DNA of 64,000 nucleotides from Suillus spraguei (lineage: Eukaryota; Basidiomycota; Agaricomycetes; Boletales; Suillaceae): NCBI GenBank assembly GCA_016800925.1, contig JABCPU010000125.1, positions 62,001-126,000 of the forward strand. The letters run 5' to 3'. The notes beneath the pieces were generated by a model. That model did not search any database and had not been told where the DNA came from. It saw only the letters and a program-made list of their open reading frames with translations. The position numbers were made by a program, and so were the translations under genes. Shown in pieces: positions 1 through 12,292 of the stretch. How positions within the stretch are numbered: position 1 is the first letter of the stretch; each line of letters begins with the position of its first letter.

Positions 1-46
1 TGGGACTAATAAATCAAAATTAGAATGTGTCTTGACAATAAGTGAA

Positions 47-832
47 TCACATACCAGTGGTGCAGACGTTAGGTGGTGCTGACGGTTTGCCTGGTTTGGC
101 CTGGGACTTCTTTGCTGATTTTGCAACTTTGTCAGCCCAATTCTCGACAACACCTTCAGTGCCCAGTCGCTTGGAACTTTGGCTGATTGTATCAAGTGAG
201 CATATTAAGTCGAAGTAATACAGGGTAAGTTCTGAGAGAAGCAAGATCATGGTTCAACAATAATGACTTACAGCAATTTGGTGATGTGTTTACCATCCCT
301 GCTGACAGTGCTTCCAACACATGTCTCGCTCCCATCAGATACAGAAACGCCAGAATTCAAGACTTTCCGGTTCGCTACGGCGCTCTCTCTAAACGTGAGT
401 CGTAATGGGGCATGCCTCTTCTGCTCTGTGTTCTGAGTAGCTGATAACTCTGTTTCTGCAGCTATACAAATGTCCACGTCAAGTAAGTACATCTCACACT
501 ACATAACATGCTGTATTTACTTGGTTGCATGTCTCCTAGATCAGTCTGAGGTTCCATGCTTTTCCCCCCAGGAACTTGAGGCCTTGGTCGTGGTCTAACG
601 AGTTTTGGCGGGCCTATAAGCTGAGCTTGTTGCTCAATGGCCATTGCATCTTCCTGGATGGCAGTCTTGGTGCGTGCTTGTTCTGCTGCAGCGTTCTTGG
701 CCGCTTTTTCTTCTTGTTTTTCTTCTTCTCAGCAGTGATGTCCTCCTTTGGGTGCTGCTGCCGGTTTGCGATGCGGACAATATCTCCAGGGTGTTTGTTC
801 ACATTGCTGGGACGGGTTGCAGGGCGCGGCAT
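47..832 (-). pseudogene. Plavaka-associated accessory protein, frameshifted
   Basis: This gene is divergent from the Plavaka transposase. It starts at ATG 832 (MPRPATRPSNV) and runs into a lysine-rich stretch at about 710-740. There the frame is lost by one base in an A-rich run: the continuation AAKNAAAEQARTKTAIQED lies in the neighbouring frame and leads into GPPKLVRPRPRPQVPGG at 640-545. Later exons are visible at about 490-270 and 200-60, separated by short GT-AG introns. I recognise this protein type as a common companion of basidiomycete transposons, but its function is unknown to me. The frameshift could be real decay or a homopolymer sequencing error. Confidence 0.55.
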
Positions 833-2177
833 AGTTGAAAGAATTTGAATGAGTGACAAGTAAAGAGTGTTTTGGTTGATAGTAAAGGAAAAATCTGGAA
901 GGTGGCTGGTATGTCTTGTTGATTTTTTAGCTTTATTACCTCGGTTTGATCCAAAAACCAATTCACACAGTCTATTATGCATTCATGTCTTTATGAAGGT
1001 GATATTCACATTACTTTGAACTCAATATTGCAGCTAATTCAAACCAGTCAGCATGGCACCATTTCACACACGTTCACCAGTTCCTCACTTCTATAAATCA
1101 GTTCTGCTCTCATGTCCATATACTGGCTGCAGTTGCATGTTCAAGAATAAATCTGGCTTGACGAAGCACACCCACACACAGCATTCAAGAGCAACTCGCA
1201 ACTGCCAAATATTTCACCAAGCAGCACCTAGAGTTTGTTCACCTAGTCCTGAAGCAAGGTCTGACTATGACCATCTGGACTATGGTGGGCCCAATCTTCA
1301 TGCCAAATTTGAGCATCAAGAAGGCTTTGTGCCTAAGGATGGAAGTTGGGTAGAACTGGGACCACTTTTTTGGGTATTCCATCCCAGTCTTACTGGTAAG
1401 CTCTATTGTTGCTGTTGTCACTGGTGAAGATATTTGAAACTAATTCCTTCATACAGGACAAAAATGTGATGCTGAGGGTAATTCTATTGATCAGAACGCA
1501 CCTCCACCACCCTGAACTGACACTTTGCCGGACGATTGGACCCCATATGAAAGCCATATTGCATTTGAAATGGCCGAATTTCTTTTCTTGCAGAATCAAA
1601 CATCTGCAAAGCAAATCGACACTCTTCTTGATTTGTGGGCAGCATCATTGATCAAGCATGATGATGCTCCACCATTCACAGGCCATCGTGACTTATACAA
1701 CACTATCAATGCAACACCACATGGTGATATTCCATGGGAGACATTCTCCATGTCCTACAATGGTGCCAAACCGCTGCATGACATACCACCATGGATGGAT
1801 GTGACTTACGTTTTGGGACCCTCGCCTCCTTTTGCACAATATGCTTGTGAACCCCGATTTCGATGGGGAAATGGAATATGTCCCATATCGGGACTACAGC
1901 ACAGAAGATACCCGATGCTTCAAGAACTTTTTTTCTGATGACTGGGCATGGGGCCAAGCAGTACATATCAACATGTCAAGCTATCTGTCATATACCATAC
2001 ATTCAGGTCCGATCCATGGACATCCAGACACCCAATCCATACATCCTAGTCCACCCATCCAATCCAGCTCACATATCCAATCCACTCATCCACTCCAATC
2101 CATATCCATCCATATCTAATCCATATCCATATCCGAACCAGTCCATCCATCCGATCTGATCCACCCATCTGATCCGT

Positions 2178-2312
2178 GTTCATATCTGATCCATGTCCAT
2201 ATCCAATCCGTGTCCATATCCAATCCGTGTCCATATCCAATCCGTGTCCATATCCAATCCGTGTCCATATCCAATCTGTGTCCATATCCAATCCATGCTC
2301 ATATCCAAAACT
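2178..2312 (+). repeat. 17-bp minisatellite in LTR A
   Basis: About seven to eight units of TCCATATCCAATCCGTG (with ATCTG/ATGC variants) lie upstream of the LTR promoter. Because 17 is not a multiple of three, the minus-strand translation cycles through all frames as a 17-residue repeat. The predicted D/W/G/H-rich proteins here are artefacts. A related but shorter and more diverged array is in the other family A copy at about 12410-12540. Confidence 0.85.
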
Positions 2313-2898
2313 ATTCCCGCGCACCTGGTTATGCCTTTTAGGTTAATACCTGTGTCTGGCTTTCGGTTATCTTGACTTTCGTCTTGATAAGATATTTCAT
2401 ACAAGTCTTATTTCCGAGTTCATAGCCTTGTGTTCCGCAATGCCTCAAACATAGCCTCGGACTATCCTTACTTGCCTTCCGGCATGCTACCTACAGTATA
2501 TAAACTTGTAGTACAACTCCTGCAGACCTCAATCTGATCATTGCTTTCCTACTTCTATATATTCCTTTGACTTCTGTATCTTGTTACCATGTCTATATAA
2601 ATCTGTTTCCATTCTCGCACTTGGGCTCCGGCCCTTGTAAGCTTCTGACTCAGACCTATGGGATCATTCCCTAGGCCGGAGCCTTGATCCTTTGTCCTAT
2701 ATCCTTTTTGGACTTCGTCCGTTTCCTGTCTCTCATCCGTTTCACCTCCGACTCTACCTTTGGTAGTCTTATCCTGTCTGTTTCTATTCCGGACCTTGTC
2801 TGGAGTAGTCTATACCATTTCTATACCATATCCAGACCTACTCCCCTCTAGTAGTCAACACTTCCTCTAAGGTCCATAGAGCTACGCTCACCCGATCA

Positions 2899-3240
2899 TC
2901 CGCTCTTCCGCTCTTCCGCTCTTCCGCTCTTCCGCTCTTCCGCTCTTCCGCTCTTCCGCTCTTCCGCTCTTCCGCTCTTCCGCTCTTCCGCTCTTCCGCT
3001 CTTCTGCTCTTCTGCTCTTCCGCTCTTCCGCTCTTCTGCTCTTCCGCTCTTCCGCTCTTCCGCTCTTCCGCTCTTCCGCTCTTCTCTTCCGCTCTTCCGC
3101 TCTTCCGCTCTTCCGCTCTTCCGCTCTTCCGCTCTTTCCGCTCTTCCGCTCTTCCGCTCTTCCGCTCTTCCGCTCTTCCGCTCTTCCGCTCTTCCGCTCT
3201 TCCGCTCTTCTGCTCTTCCGCTCTTCCGCTCTTCTGCTCC
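2899..3240 (+). repeat. Octanucleotide array CCGCTCTT in LTR A
   Basis: About 42 units of CCGCTCTT lie downstream of the LTR TATA box, so they are probably transcribed. A few units carry T for C (tctgctct), and there are single-base and unit slips near 3083 and 3133. The minus-strand open frames of AEERKSGR repeats are by-products of the array. Confidence 0.92.
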
Positions 3241-4879
3241 TCCAAGCTCCGGACCTATGGATCATCTGTCCCTCTGGAGCTTTGCTCCTATCCTGCCCTG
3301 GACTTTGTCCAGGAGTCCATCCTTCATCCATTCTACTTGGAACTTGTTCCAGTAGTCTTACCATTACTCCCTACCATCCAGAAATAGTTCTGGTGTGTTC
3401 CCACGCTCATCCGGAAGTCCTTCGGAGCTCTATCAAGCTATCCTGTCCTACAGAGTTCATCCGGACTCCGTCCGGACTCCACTATAACTCCCCCTTGGAC
3501 TTCATCCGAAATTAAGGGCACGTACTCGGGTAAGGGGCACAGCATACGAGCTGAGGCCAAGCCCCTTCGACTATCTTCCCTGTACAACCCCATGTAAGAC
3601 CAGGACTTCTTAGTAGCCCCAGTTTTGCATGGTTGTAACACTATCCCTGATGTAGAACTAACAAAATACTATGTGTTTATGTAGGATATTATTGCTCAAA
3701 ATGAAGCGACTCACAGATCAACTTTCATGCCGCTAATCATCGGTAGCTACAAGATGACAGTTTCAGTAGCCACAGGACATACCGAATATCACCCGCTCTA
3801 TATGTCCATAGGCAACATTTTCAATAGTACACAATGTGCACATCATAATGGTGTAGTTTTGGTGGGTTTCCTAGCCATCCCCAAAAGTAAGCCATTTCCC
3901 AATGTCGTGCCTCTGTCCTTACTTACTTTTTATATAGCTACAAAGGAACATGCCGGTGATACAGCTTACCACAACTTTTGATGACAGATGTTTCATTGCT
4001 CCCTCGCCAAAATCTTTGAGGCCATCAAACCTTACATGGACATCCCCAATGTTGCTCGCTTCCCTGATGGACATTTTTGCAGGGTCATATACAGGACTGG
4101 GTCCCTACATTGCTGACTATCCAGGGCAGGTACTGCTGTCTGGGGTAGTCCAGGGATGGTGTCCAAAGTGCATACTTTGATGTTGACTGACTTGACTACA
4201 CACATGCTGACTATTTTTAAGTGCCTTGCTGACCGGAGAGACTTAGATGGTGACAGACCATGCTTGCGCCAGTGCGAGAAACACAGAGAGCTTCTTGTTG
4301 AAGAGCTCGAGTATGGAAAGCTATGGGAGGAATATGGTATCGTCGGTGATGTTGTGGTGAGTGTAGTTTCGATGATTCCCATGTTAATACACTCTTACTT
4401 TTGATTTTTAGCCCTTTATGAACAACTACCCTCGAGCTGATATTCATGAATTGATTTCACCAGACATTCTTCACCAGATTATTAAAGGCACTTTTAAAGA
4501 TCATCTGGTGGATTGGGTTGAGTCTTACCTCAAGATCACACATGGCGCTTCCCAGGCTGCACAGATCATGGATAACATTGACAATAAGTAAGTCACACAC
4601 AGCTTTGCATGATTAACACTAACAACATGTACTCAGGATTGCAGCTGTTTCTTCATTCACAGGTTTACGACAATTTCCAGAAGGACATAGATTTAAACAA
4701 TGGACTGGCAATGACTCAAAGGCATTGATGAAGGTGCGTTACCATGTTTCTCAAGAGTAGAATCCTCACAAGAGGTTCGAGTCTCTCATGTGCTCATGGC
4801 ACGATGCAAAAGATGCCAAGAACCCTTGCAAGAGGATCGAGGTTTCACCTCACAAGAGGTTGGAATCTCTCATGTGCTC

Positions 4880-5155
4880 ATTGCATGACAGGAGAGATGT
4901 CAAGAACCCCCACAAGAGGTTCGACGATGGGAGAGATGTCAAGAACCCTCATAGGAGGTTCAATGATGGGAGAGATGTCAAGAACCCCTCCACAGGAGGT
5001 TTGACGATGGGAGAGATGTCAAGAACCCCCGCAGGAGGTTCGACAATGGGAGAGATGTCAAGAACCCTTGTAGGAGGTTTGACAATGGGAGAGATGTCAA
5101 AAACCCTCATAGGAGGTTCGACGATGGGACAGATGTCAAGAACCCTGGCAAGAGG
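4880..5155 (+). repeat. 39-bp minisatellite in a Plavaka intron
   Basis: About seven units have the core GGGAGAGATGTCAAGAACCC followed by an aggaggttcgac-like tail, period 39 bases. The array lies between a donor near 4735 and an acceptor at about 5217, where the Plavaka exon resumes with VYLPAIRGHVPDD. The plus-strand open frame over it is therefore probably not coding. Confidence 0.75.
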
Positions 5156-6384
5156 ATTGAATTTTTTGAACCCCTCATCTGCCGTCACAGGACTTGAGCT
5201 GATCTGCTAGTAATCAGGTCTACCTTCCTGCTATCAGGGGTCATGTCCCTGATGATATAGTATGCACCTTCAGTGCTTTCCTAGACTTTTGCTACATTGT
5301 TCGACGCGACACGCTTACTGAGGACGACCTCTTACAACTTCAGGATGCACTTGATCGGTTCCACAGATACCAGGAAATCTTCAAGACAACTGGTGTCACC
5401 CTGTCTTTCTCCCTGCTGCACCAGCACTCATTAAATCACTATTTACTTCTTATCCGGCAGTTTGGGGTTCCCAATGGGCTTTGTTCTTCAATTATGGAGT
5501 CAAAGCATATCAAGGCCATCAAGGAGCCTTGGCGCTGCTCAAGCTGGTTCAAAGTGCTTGGGCAGATGTAACTCACAAATCAATGACTGGATAAACTGGC
5601 AGCTGCTCGTGTGGATTTCCAGGCATGTGGAATGTTGAAGGGCTCATGTCTGTCTGAAGCTTTGCATAAGCTTCGAAAGCATAGTTAATTCCAATTTCAT
5701 TTATTATGGTAATAATCTCACAATGTACAGGTCACTACAAGTCTGACTCTGATGAAGAAGATGACAACTTTGCCAATAATGGACCTGCTCTTGTAGACTG
5801 GCCTGGGTTTCTGAATGTCAATGAACCTGAGCACAGGTCTATTGAGGGTGAAGTCAGTGAAACAGTTGATGGACCAGCAGTAGAGGCACATGTTGACCTT
5901 GCAGCAACACCTTGTAAGTTTGTCTGTGCTCTTTGTAAGCCTTATTGATACTACCTGTCACAGGCTGTAAATGTGATGTCCATGCACTTGGCGACAAACT
6001 TGAGCTCCCCAATTTTCAGCAACTGATCCAGGAATTTATTCATGACCAAGCTTACACTGCTGACCCTGACCCTCCTGTATTTGACCCCGCATCAGCACTA
6101 TTATTCTTGGGGAAAGTCTCAATTTTCAATTCTGCAGCCACCTCATTCTATGCACCTAGTGATCTTAGCAGCACTGGAGGTATGCAACATGAGCATATTC
6201 ACACGGTGTCCTCTTGGTGTGGAGGTGCACCTCGATATGATTGTGTCTTTGTCAACATGAATACAGATACTGATATTATGAATGGTCTCGCAGTTGCACA
6301 AGTGCTCTTTTTTTTTTTCAGCATCCACACATCTTTTTTCAATGTGCTGTCGTTCAGTGGTTCTCGCATGTCCTTGGTGCACAT

Positions 6385-6862
6385 TGTTACAGTCGTACGT
6401 GCCCCTATTCATTCTCTCCTTGTCTCCTTTTACCTTGTATATTACGTAACATGACTCTGGCTCATATGCTCAACATATCTGTACTATAGTTGCCTTCCTT
6501 CTTTGGATACGCACTTATGTTCTCACGTCTCTCTTGGTCCGTGCGCACATATTGGCTTATTTAAGCACATTGTATTATGCTTGTATACCTTACTTTAATC
6601 TTACTGGGTTTTACCTGGAATATCCTTCGCTTAGGTCTCCAACCTAAGTCGTCTTGAATCATCTCTAAGTCTAAGCACTCCTTAGCCTTAGTCTCTATTC
6701 TCGAAGAACCTCATAGACTTGTCTTTGAGGCCAAACCCTTGATAGTACTTGGAACATGTTCCTCATACTTTCACCTTGTCCTCTTCTGGATATTGTAGAA
6801 CTTCCCAGCAGACCGCCTGTGTCTTTTCACCGTCGCTGGTGATGCTACCCCAGTTCGTAACA
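6385..6862 (+). mobile_element. Solo LTR, family B, TSD cacat
   Basis: The element runs from TGTTACAGTCGTACG to CCAGTTCGTAACA and is flanked by cacat on both sides (6380-6384 and 6863-6867). It splits the last part of the Plavaka transposase. The family B promoter direction is taken from a TATTTAAG-like box within about 160 bases of this end, so this copy is on the plus strand. Confidence 0.93.
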
Positions 6863-7196
6863 CACATGATCCAGATACTGGAATGTATGTTGTTGCTCCC
6901 AGAACACTTGAGGATGACACACCAGACATTTCCATCATTCATATTGATTACATTTTCTGTACAGCGCATCTTATTCCAGTATATGGCTCAAGCATTTTAC
7001 CTCGTGCAATTACTTCACATGATTCTTATGATGTCTTTCACTCTTATTTTGTCAACAAGTATGCTGACCACCATGCATTCGAGATTGCATAATTGACTTC
7101 ATTTTACCCACATTCTCTACCAAATCTACCTAAGACACTCCCTGCAAGCTCTTCCCTCCTGCGCTACCATCTCCCTCAAATTCTAAAGCTAAGAAA

Positions 7197-7690
7197 ATGT
7201 GGCCTACTCAAGACTCCCCCAACAATCCTTTCCTTACCAGCAAGGATGAAGCCAAGGAAAGTGGCTGTGAGAGCAGTGATGATGGATGGCCTGTTGGAGA
7301 AGCCCCCGGGCGTGAAAGCACACCAACTCTGGCACCAGAGTTTGAGGAGAAGCCAACAATAACCTATGTCTGGTGCATCTTCCTAGTTCTCACTAATTTC
7401 TGTCTACTGACCGCTTCATTAGCTGAGGCCAAAAAGTGACCTTCCATAACCCCCAATATCATCTTCCCATCAAAGTTCTTGAGGCATCTAAACTACCAAT
7501 CGATCATCCAGACTTTGAAATGGCTGAGGCATGTCCACCCCGCCAGCTCTTTACCAACAAACTCAAGCACAAGTCTTGCGACTTCAACGAAGATGCTCCT
7601 CCAATCGACTCCCTTGGTGCCAAATGTTCAAAGATTGATGCTGGTGCATCTGAGGGCAAGGAACACCTAGCTTCAAAGGATGGCCTGTAG
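7197..7690 (+). pseudogene. 3' accessory ORF of Plavaka copy 1
   Basis: The gene opens with MWPTQDSPNNPFL and reaches EKPTITYV. A short intron (about 7368-7421) follows, then VTFHNPQYHLPIKVL up to the stop at 7690. Exon 2 only joins in frame if one base is restored near AKK/VTFHN, so the gene looks frameshifted. I recognise the MW.QDSPNNPF...EKPTITYV pattern as common in Agaricomycete transposon neighbourhoods but know no function. It lies 105 bases after the transposase stop, same strand. Confidence 0.5.
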
Positions 7691-8240
7691 TATGCTGGGG
7701 CATTTGTTGTGGAGAGGGTTGTTGTTCAGCAGGAAATAGGCCCTGTGCGTCATTCATAAGTGCCAGTGACATCAACAATCTTCATATCCTTCTCGACTTA
7801 TTGTTTTGTATGTGCGATACTTCTTTTCCTATGGTTATAATCCCTTATGCGCTCACATCTACTTACAACAGATGAGGCCAACATTGACATGTCCTTCCTG
7901 GCATGCAATTTTTTACTTAGCATTACTTATAGACACAGCCTTCCTTAAAATTTTATCTTCCTTGGAAATATTCACTCAAAGTTCGCTAAGTAACAGAATG
8001 ATGGCTTTGGCATCCTTAAACATGCTTATGTACCTTGTGAAATTGCCAAAGTAAATTAGGAGTTGAAAAGAGACTCGACATTTTGCTGATGAAGGTCCGA
8101 CGACAGACAGGAACTTGTCAAAAATTAAAATGCTTAGTTTCATAATTTGTACTTTAATCATCGACCGCTTCAGTCCATTAACCTGGATGATGTGTAGAAC
8201 TGGGTGTTTCAGGCAGATTTGAATGGTCATTTTGATATTT
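7691..8240. other. Plavaka 3' flank, no gene seen
   Basis: AT-rich sequence between the Plavaka accessory ORF and the left end of the Harbinger element. I find no convincing coding region, and no Plavaka terminal repeat that I could pair with a left end. Confidence 0.4.
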
Positions 8241-8297
8241 AATAGTGGGACTCACAGTAGCTTTTGGGAAACTCGCTAAAGCCCGCTAAACTTGGGT
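8241..8297 (+). repeat. Left terminal inverted repeat of Harbinger copy 1
   Basis: Begins AATAGTGGGACTCACAGTAG and ends CTAAACTTGGGT. It matches the reverse complement of 16252-16308 with about two differences. Confidence 0.88.
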
Positions 8298-8349
8298 AAG
8301 CTGGGCCAAGCTGCCCACCCAACATGTGCAGGACATGCGGCACGCCATT

Positions 8350-11253
8350 GGCATGATGGCAGACTCCAAAATTTATGCCTGCCCTTCGACCACCACGTCT
8401 TCATCGCTCTGCGCGACTCAAAGCTTTGCATACTCACTCACGAAAGGTCCCAACTACCATGGAACCCACCTAGCCACCTATCACCCGTGGGAGAGGGAAA
8501 ACTTGAGGATTGCGAGGTTGTCTGACTGCTAGTACTGGTACTGGTGGTCAAGATCAAGCACGCACCACAAAACTCACCATTCAGTGGCAAGCTGACCCCA
8601 GGTACACTGAAAAAAAATAAAACATCTTTGTGCACATCCTGCTGACTGTCATGTCCTATTCTACTCTGACAATAAATTGCACGCTGACGGTGATCACCCC
8701 TTGGCCAAAGACAAGGTATCAATTTGCCAAATCATTGCAAAGTCTGTCTTTGAGCACGATCCTGACTATGAAAATTACTACCCTGATGATCCTGAAAGAT
8801 TCCGTGACTCTACAAACAGCCATATCTCTGGGTGAGTGCCATCCTATTTATTCTTGTACATATGGAAACATATCTCCTTTACAGCCTCAGGAAAAGGTAT
8901 CATGAATGCCATGATAAACTACACTCGACAGGTGCCAGTGTCACACCACTTGACAAAATGACTGCAGTAAATTTGCATGGTACATATTTTGTTTAATTTA
9001 ATTTCACTACTGACAAAGTTCACAGCACAAATCCTGGAGGAGTTCCCCTGGTACAATGACCTTGCTGACATCATGGGGGGGAACCCAGCAGTGTCCCTCA
9101 AGACAATCTCATCAGTCCCAGGGGTGGACCATGCATCCAAGTACTTTTCACTTGTGCAGGCGAGCACTGCCAGTAGTGCACAGTCCTCTTCAAGCACTCG
9201 GTATGGGGGCTATGTGCCTAGTGCCCAGCCCCCTCCTGCCAGTGCTCAATATGGGGGTATACACCTAGTACACAGCCCCCTCCTCCTAGTGCTCAGTTTG
9301 GGGGCCAGGCACCTCCTCCCAGCACTCAGCCTGGCCCCCCTGCAGCTGCCTACAATGAGTCCAATCTCCCTTCCCATGCTGATTATGGCGGCTATGTCCA
9401 TCACCCTGGCCCTAGTGCCCACCCTTCAGCGCCCACCCCCCATCAAATGCATGCTCCTCTCCCCTACTCTCATCCTGGCCAAGATCAACTCCATCTTTCC
9501 CTCGATCACGAGTACGAGGGGATGGACTATGACAATGATGATGACTATGTGCACATAACTGGTTCCCATATGATGGTTGATTATGGTGAAAATGTCACAA
9601 ACCTCAACAGCCCCCCCAGGCACCAATCCACCCACAAACGTGAACTCCCTCCATCCTCTCTGTCGCCTCCTCTCACTCCCCCTCCTGCTCCCCCTCCTCG
9701 TACTGAATTCAGGCTTCCCAAAAGCCACAGACAATGCTGTGTGATAGCCGCTGTAATGAACATATTAACACTGGGCTTAAATCCCCATATTTTGACACTC
9801 ATCTCACGTCTACAGGAGTTACCACTTGTCCATGGCTGTCTTACCCCTTTAGCAGTACCGGCGGCATCCCACGCTTACCACACACCGTACCGACTGCCGC
9901 ACCACGTTCCACATACTGATGTCCTTCCATGTCCTTGCCGCATCTGCATAGCTCCATTTGGTGCGTCATTTGTTTTCTGTTCGTTATCACTGATTCCACG
10001 GCAAGCCTTATTACATGTTGCCTTGTGCTGCAGCACCTTGTGCTATGTTTACTTATGGCGGTTACTACACTCCAGCGCTACTGATCTCACCTAGAGTATT
10101 CTGAGTACATATGATTTAGGATATAAGCACTGCATACCCTACATGATACAGGTACCTGATTTTACACCATTGCATGTACTATAGGTCAGGATTATTGTCT
10201 AGCTCTGGATCAACCCAGTAGTGGACTTTGTCTTTAAAGTTTCCTTATCGCTCATTAATACATCATGCTTGTTCTCCATTACCACTGGCATACCACTGGA
10301 CTTTTGACTGTTACTTTGACTGAACTTCTCATGCACTGCTACTTTACCGCTGAAAGTACCGCGGACTTCTTTACTGTTTCCTTGCACCGCTCGCAACCTT
10401 ACTGCTACCACTGAGATCACCGCTCGACATCACTCGCTCGACGCAACTGTTACTGACCTTATCTTGACCATGGTAGCACCGCTACACACGCCGCTAGTTC
10501 CAGCAGTATCATCGCTGACCGCGGCAACTTACCACTGACCACGACGCTTGTTTCACACATAAGTTAGACTCAAACTTGACCATACTAATAGGCATTCCCC
10601 TTTGGGGTCAAATGCTCTTGTTCTTACAAGTGAAGCAGACTAGACGGAGCGCAAGACTCACATACTAGTTTAGGCAGTGGTTTATCTACAGCCCAAGCTA
10701 GGTTGTATCTTTACACCGCGCTGCCTTTGGTACAACTGACCCTATGAGATGCACAAGCGGGGGGTCACTCAAACCCCCTTCTGGTCTCAGGTCTTCGCAT
10801 TCACGGTCCACACCCACATCAACATGGTCAGTCAGGATGTCAACAACTCCAATGTCACAATCTGCGGGCTTCGAGAATGCAAATGGTAGGCTGTCAAAGA
10901 AGGCACATTCAGACATATTGAGCCAAGTTGGTGCAATCACTGATGAGATCGAGAGCATTCAGATGGAGAAGCTGGACAAGGTCTCTCACGAGGAGCTCAA
11001 GAATGATCGTTACATGGCCAAGCTTAATCTCACCCGACAGGAAAACAAACATCGGTTCCTCCAAGCTGAGCGCCAGGATGAGCGCATGGATGCCACCACC
11101 ATTCATCAATGTTTGCAAGAGGTGAAGGATGCTGAGATCCACCTCCGTGAGGTGGAGACCAAGATGCATGAGTCGTCAGCAAAAACACATGCTGAGGAGG
11201 CAACATTGCTGCGCCTCAAGATTGAGTACCACCAGCTTATGGGTGGGTCTTGA
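8350..11253 (+). pseudogene. Harbinger DNA-binding partner (Myb/SANT-like), split
   Basis: The visible pieces are: HADGDHPLAKDKVSICQIIA and FEHDPDYENYYPDDPERFRD (about 8690-8830), an intron, then LRKRYHECHDKLHSTGA (from about 8886), another intron, then AQILEEFPWYNDLADIMGGNP (about 9027-9090). A low-complexity proline/glycine/tyrosine region follows. A family C LTR interrupts the gene at 9752-10715. It resumes with a charged coiled-coil-like C-terminus (EEATLLRLKIEYHQLMGGS, stop 11251-11253). This is the layout of the second gene of basidiomycete Harbinger elements, which helps the transposase bind DNA. The start codon is not settled. Confidence 0.55.
9752..10715 (+). mobile_element. Solo LTR, family C, TSD ccgc
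   Basis: Runs from TGTAATGAACATATT to TGTATCTTTACA (964 bases), with ccgc on both sides (9748-9751 and 10716-10719), suggesting a 4-base duplication. A TATA-like box (gatataagc) near 10122 gives plus orientation. It splits the Harbinger partner gene. Confidence 0.85.
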
Positions 11254-12292
11254 GGTTCGCTTTAGTTGTATTTGCGTGTTGCATCATGCTTTGTGTTTCT
11301 AGCTCTGTTGTTTGACATTCCTATAGCTACTGTTCTACCTATCATCATAGTGTGTTGCCCCCTTCCCTCATGTTATGTTATGTAAGTCTCGTTAATACTA
11401 TGTGCTGAACTTTATGTGCTGTGTGATTGGTTGCATAAATTTCCTGTCCTTCTCGGCGCTGTGCTCTTGATGCGGGGCTATCAAATAGTAGGTCCATCAA
11501 CTTCGCACAGAAAGCCTGACCTGAAGTGCCATCATACAATCTGTCACCAACCACCTGGTTACCATCAGGGGCCTCAAACTGCTCATCTATCATGCCTCTG
11601 CCCTGCTGATGGGCCCATGCTACTGTACCAGTGTCTCCATTCCATCCCTGAGCTTCTTCTAACCGTATGATCATGTTGTGGAGTATTAGACAGCATTGAA
11701 TCCAGTGAACAGCTGTGCGAAGGTCATTTTCTGAATGGATATTCTGTCGAAGGTCCCTAAGAGATTGAAAGCATCCTTTGAGAGCTGCAAAGGCATGTTC
11801 TACACGAACTCAGATCTAAATAAATTTTAAATCAGGAATTAACTGCAACAGAAAAAATACAAACTGAAGAAAGGTGAAAATTAAATGTCCTTTGATTAGC
11901 TATGAGCCTGCCATTGCAGGGTGTTACGAACTGGGGTGGCATCACCAGTGACAGTGAGAAGATATAGACAGTCTGCTGGGAAGTTCTACAATGTTCAAAA
12001 GAGAACAAGGTGAAAGTACAAGGAATGAGTTCCAAGTACGATCAGGGGTTCAGCTTCAAAGACAAGTCTAAGAGGTTCTAGGAGAATAGAGACTAAGGCT
12101 AAGGAGTGCTTAGACTTAGAGACAATTCAAGACGACTAAGGATTGGAGGTCCTTAGCGAAGAGGAATCCAGGTAAAACCCAGTAAGATTAAAGTAAGGAA
12201 TCTACTACAAGTACATCATGTTTATATACGTAGATATAAATGCACGGACCAAGCAACCATGGGAAAGTAACTGCATATCCTAACAAGGAAGG

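Larger units (their letters stand above)
1986..3640 (+). mobile_element. Solo LTR, family A (1655 bp), TSD ctatc
   Basis: The element starts TGTCATATACC and ends GGTTGTAACA, the TG...CA form of an LTR. It is flanked by a perfect 5-base duplication, ctatc (1981-1985 and 3641-3645). Removing it rejoins the Plavaka reading frame region. A TATA-like box (gtatataaac, about 2499) marks a promoter in plus orientation. It holds two tandem arrays, a 17-base and an 8-base repeat. No internal retrotransposon sequence is present, so it is a solo LTR left by LTR-LTR recombination. Confidence 0.93.
1053..7092 (+). pseudogene. Plavaka (CACTA-type) transposase, copy 1, interrupted
   Basis: The N-terminus carries a C2H2 zinc finger (CPYTGCSCMFKNKSGLTKH, residues about 22-40). 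Plavaka blocks follow: DDWTPYESHIAFEMAEFLF near 1530-1590, FDGEMEYVPYRDY near 1858-1900, MPLIIGSYKMTVSVATGH after 3727, and the C-terminal FHSYFVNKYADHHAFEIA ending at 7092. The frame is broken by a solo LTR (1986-3640) and a second one (6385-6862). Two in-frame TGAs (1513-1515 after PPPP, 5584-5586 in TNQ-stop-LDKLAAAR) sit where arginine is expected. One TAA lies at about 5569. An intron at about 4735-5217 has been swollen by a minisatellite. The copy cannot make a transposase. Confidence 0.85.

Noticed and set aside
9447..10094. Plus-strand ORF of 215 codons.
   Set aside because: It joins the Harbinger partner gene's low-complexity part to LTR C sequence and changes frame content at the LTR border, so it is a chimera.
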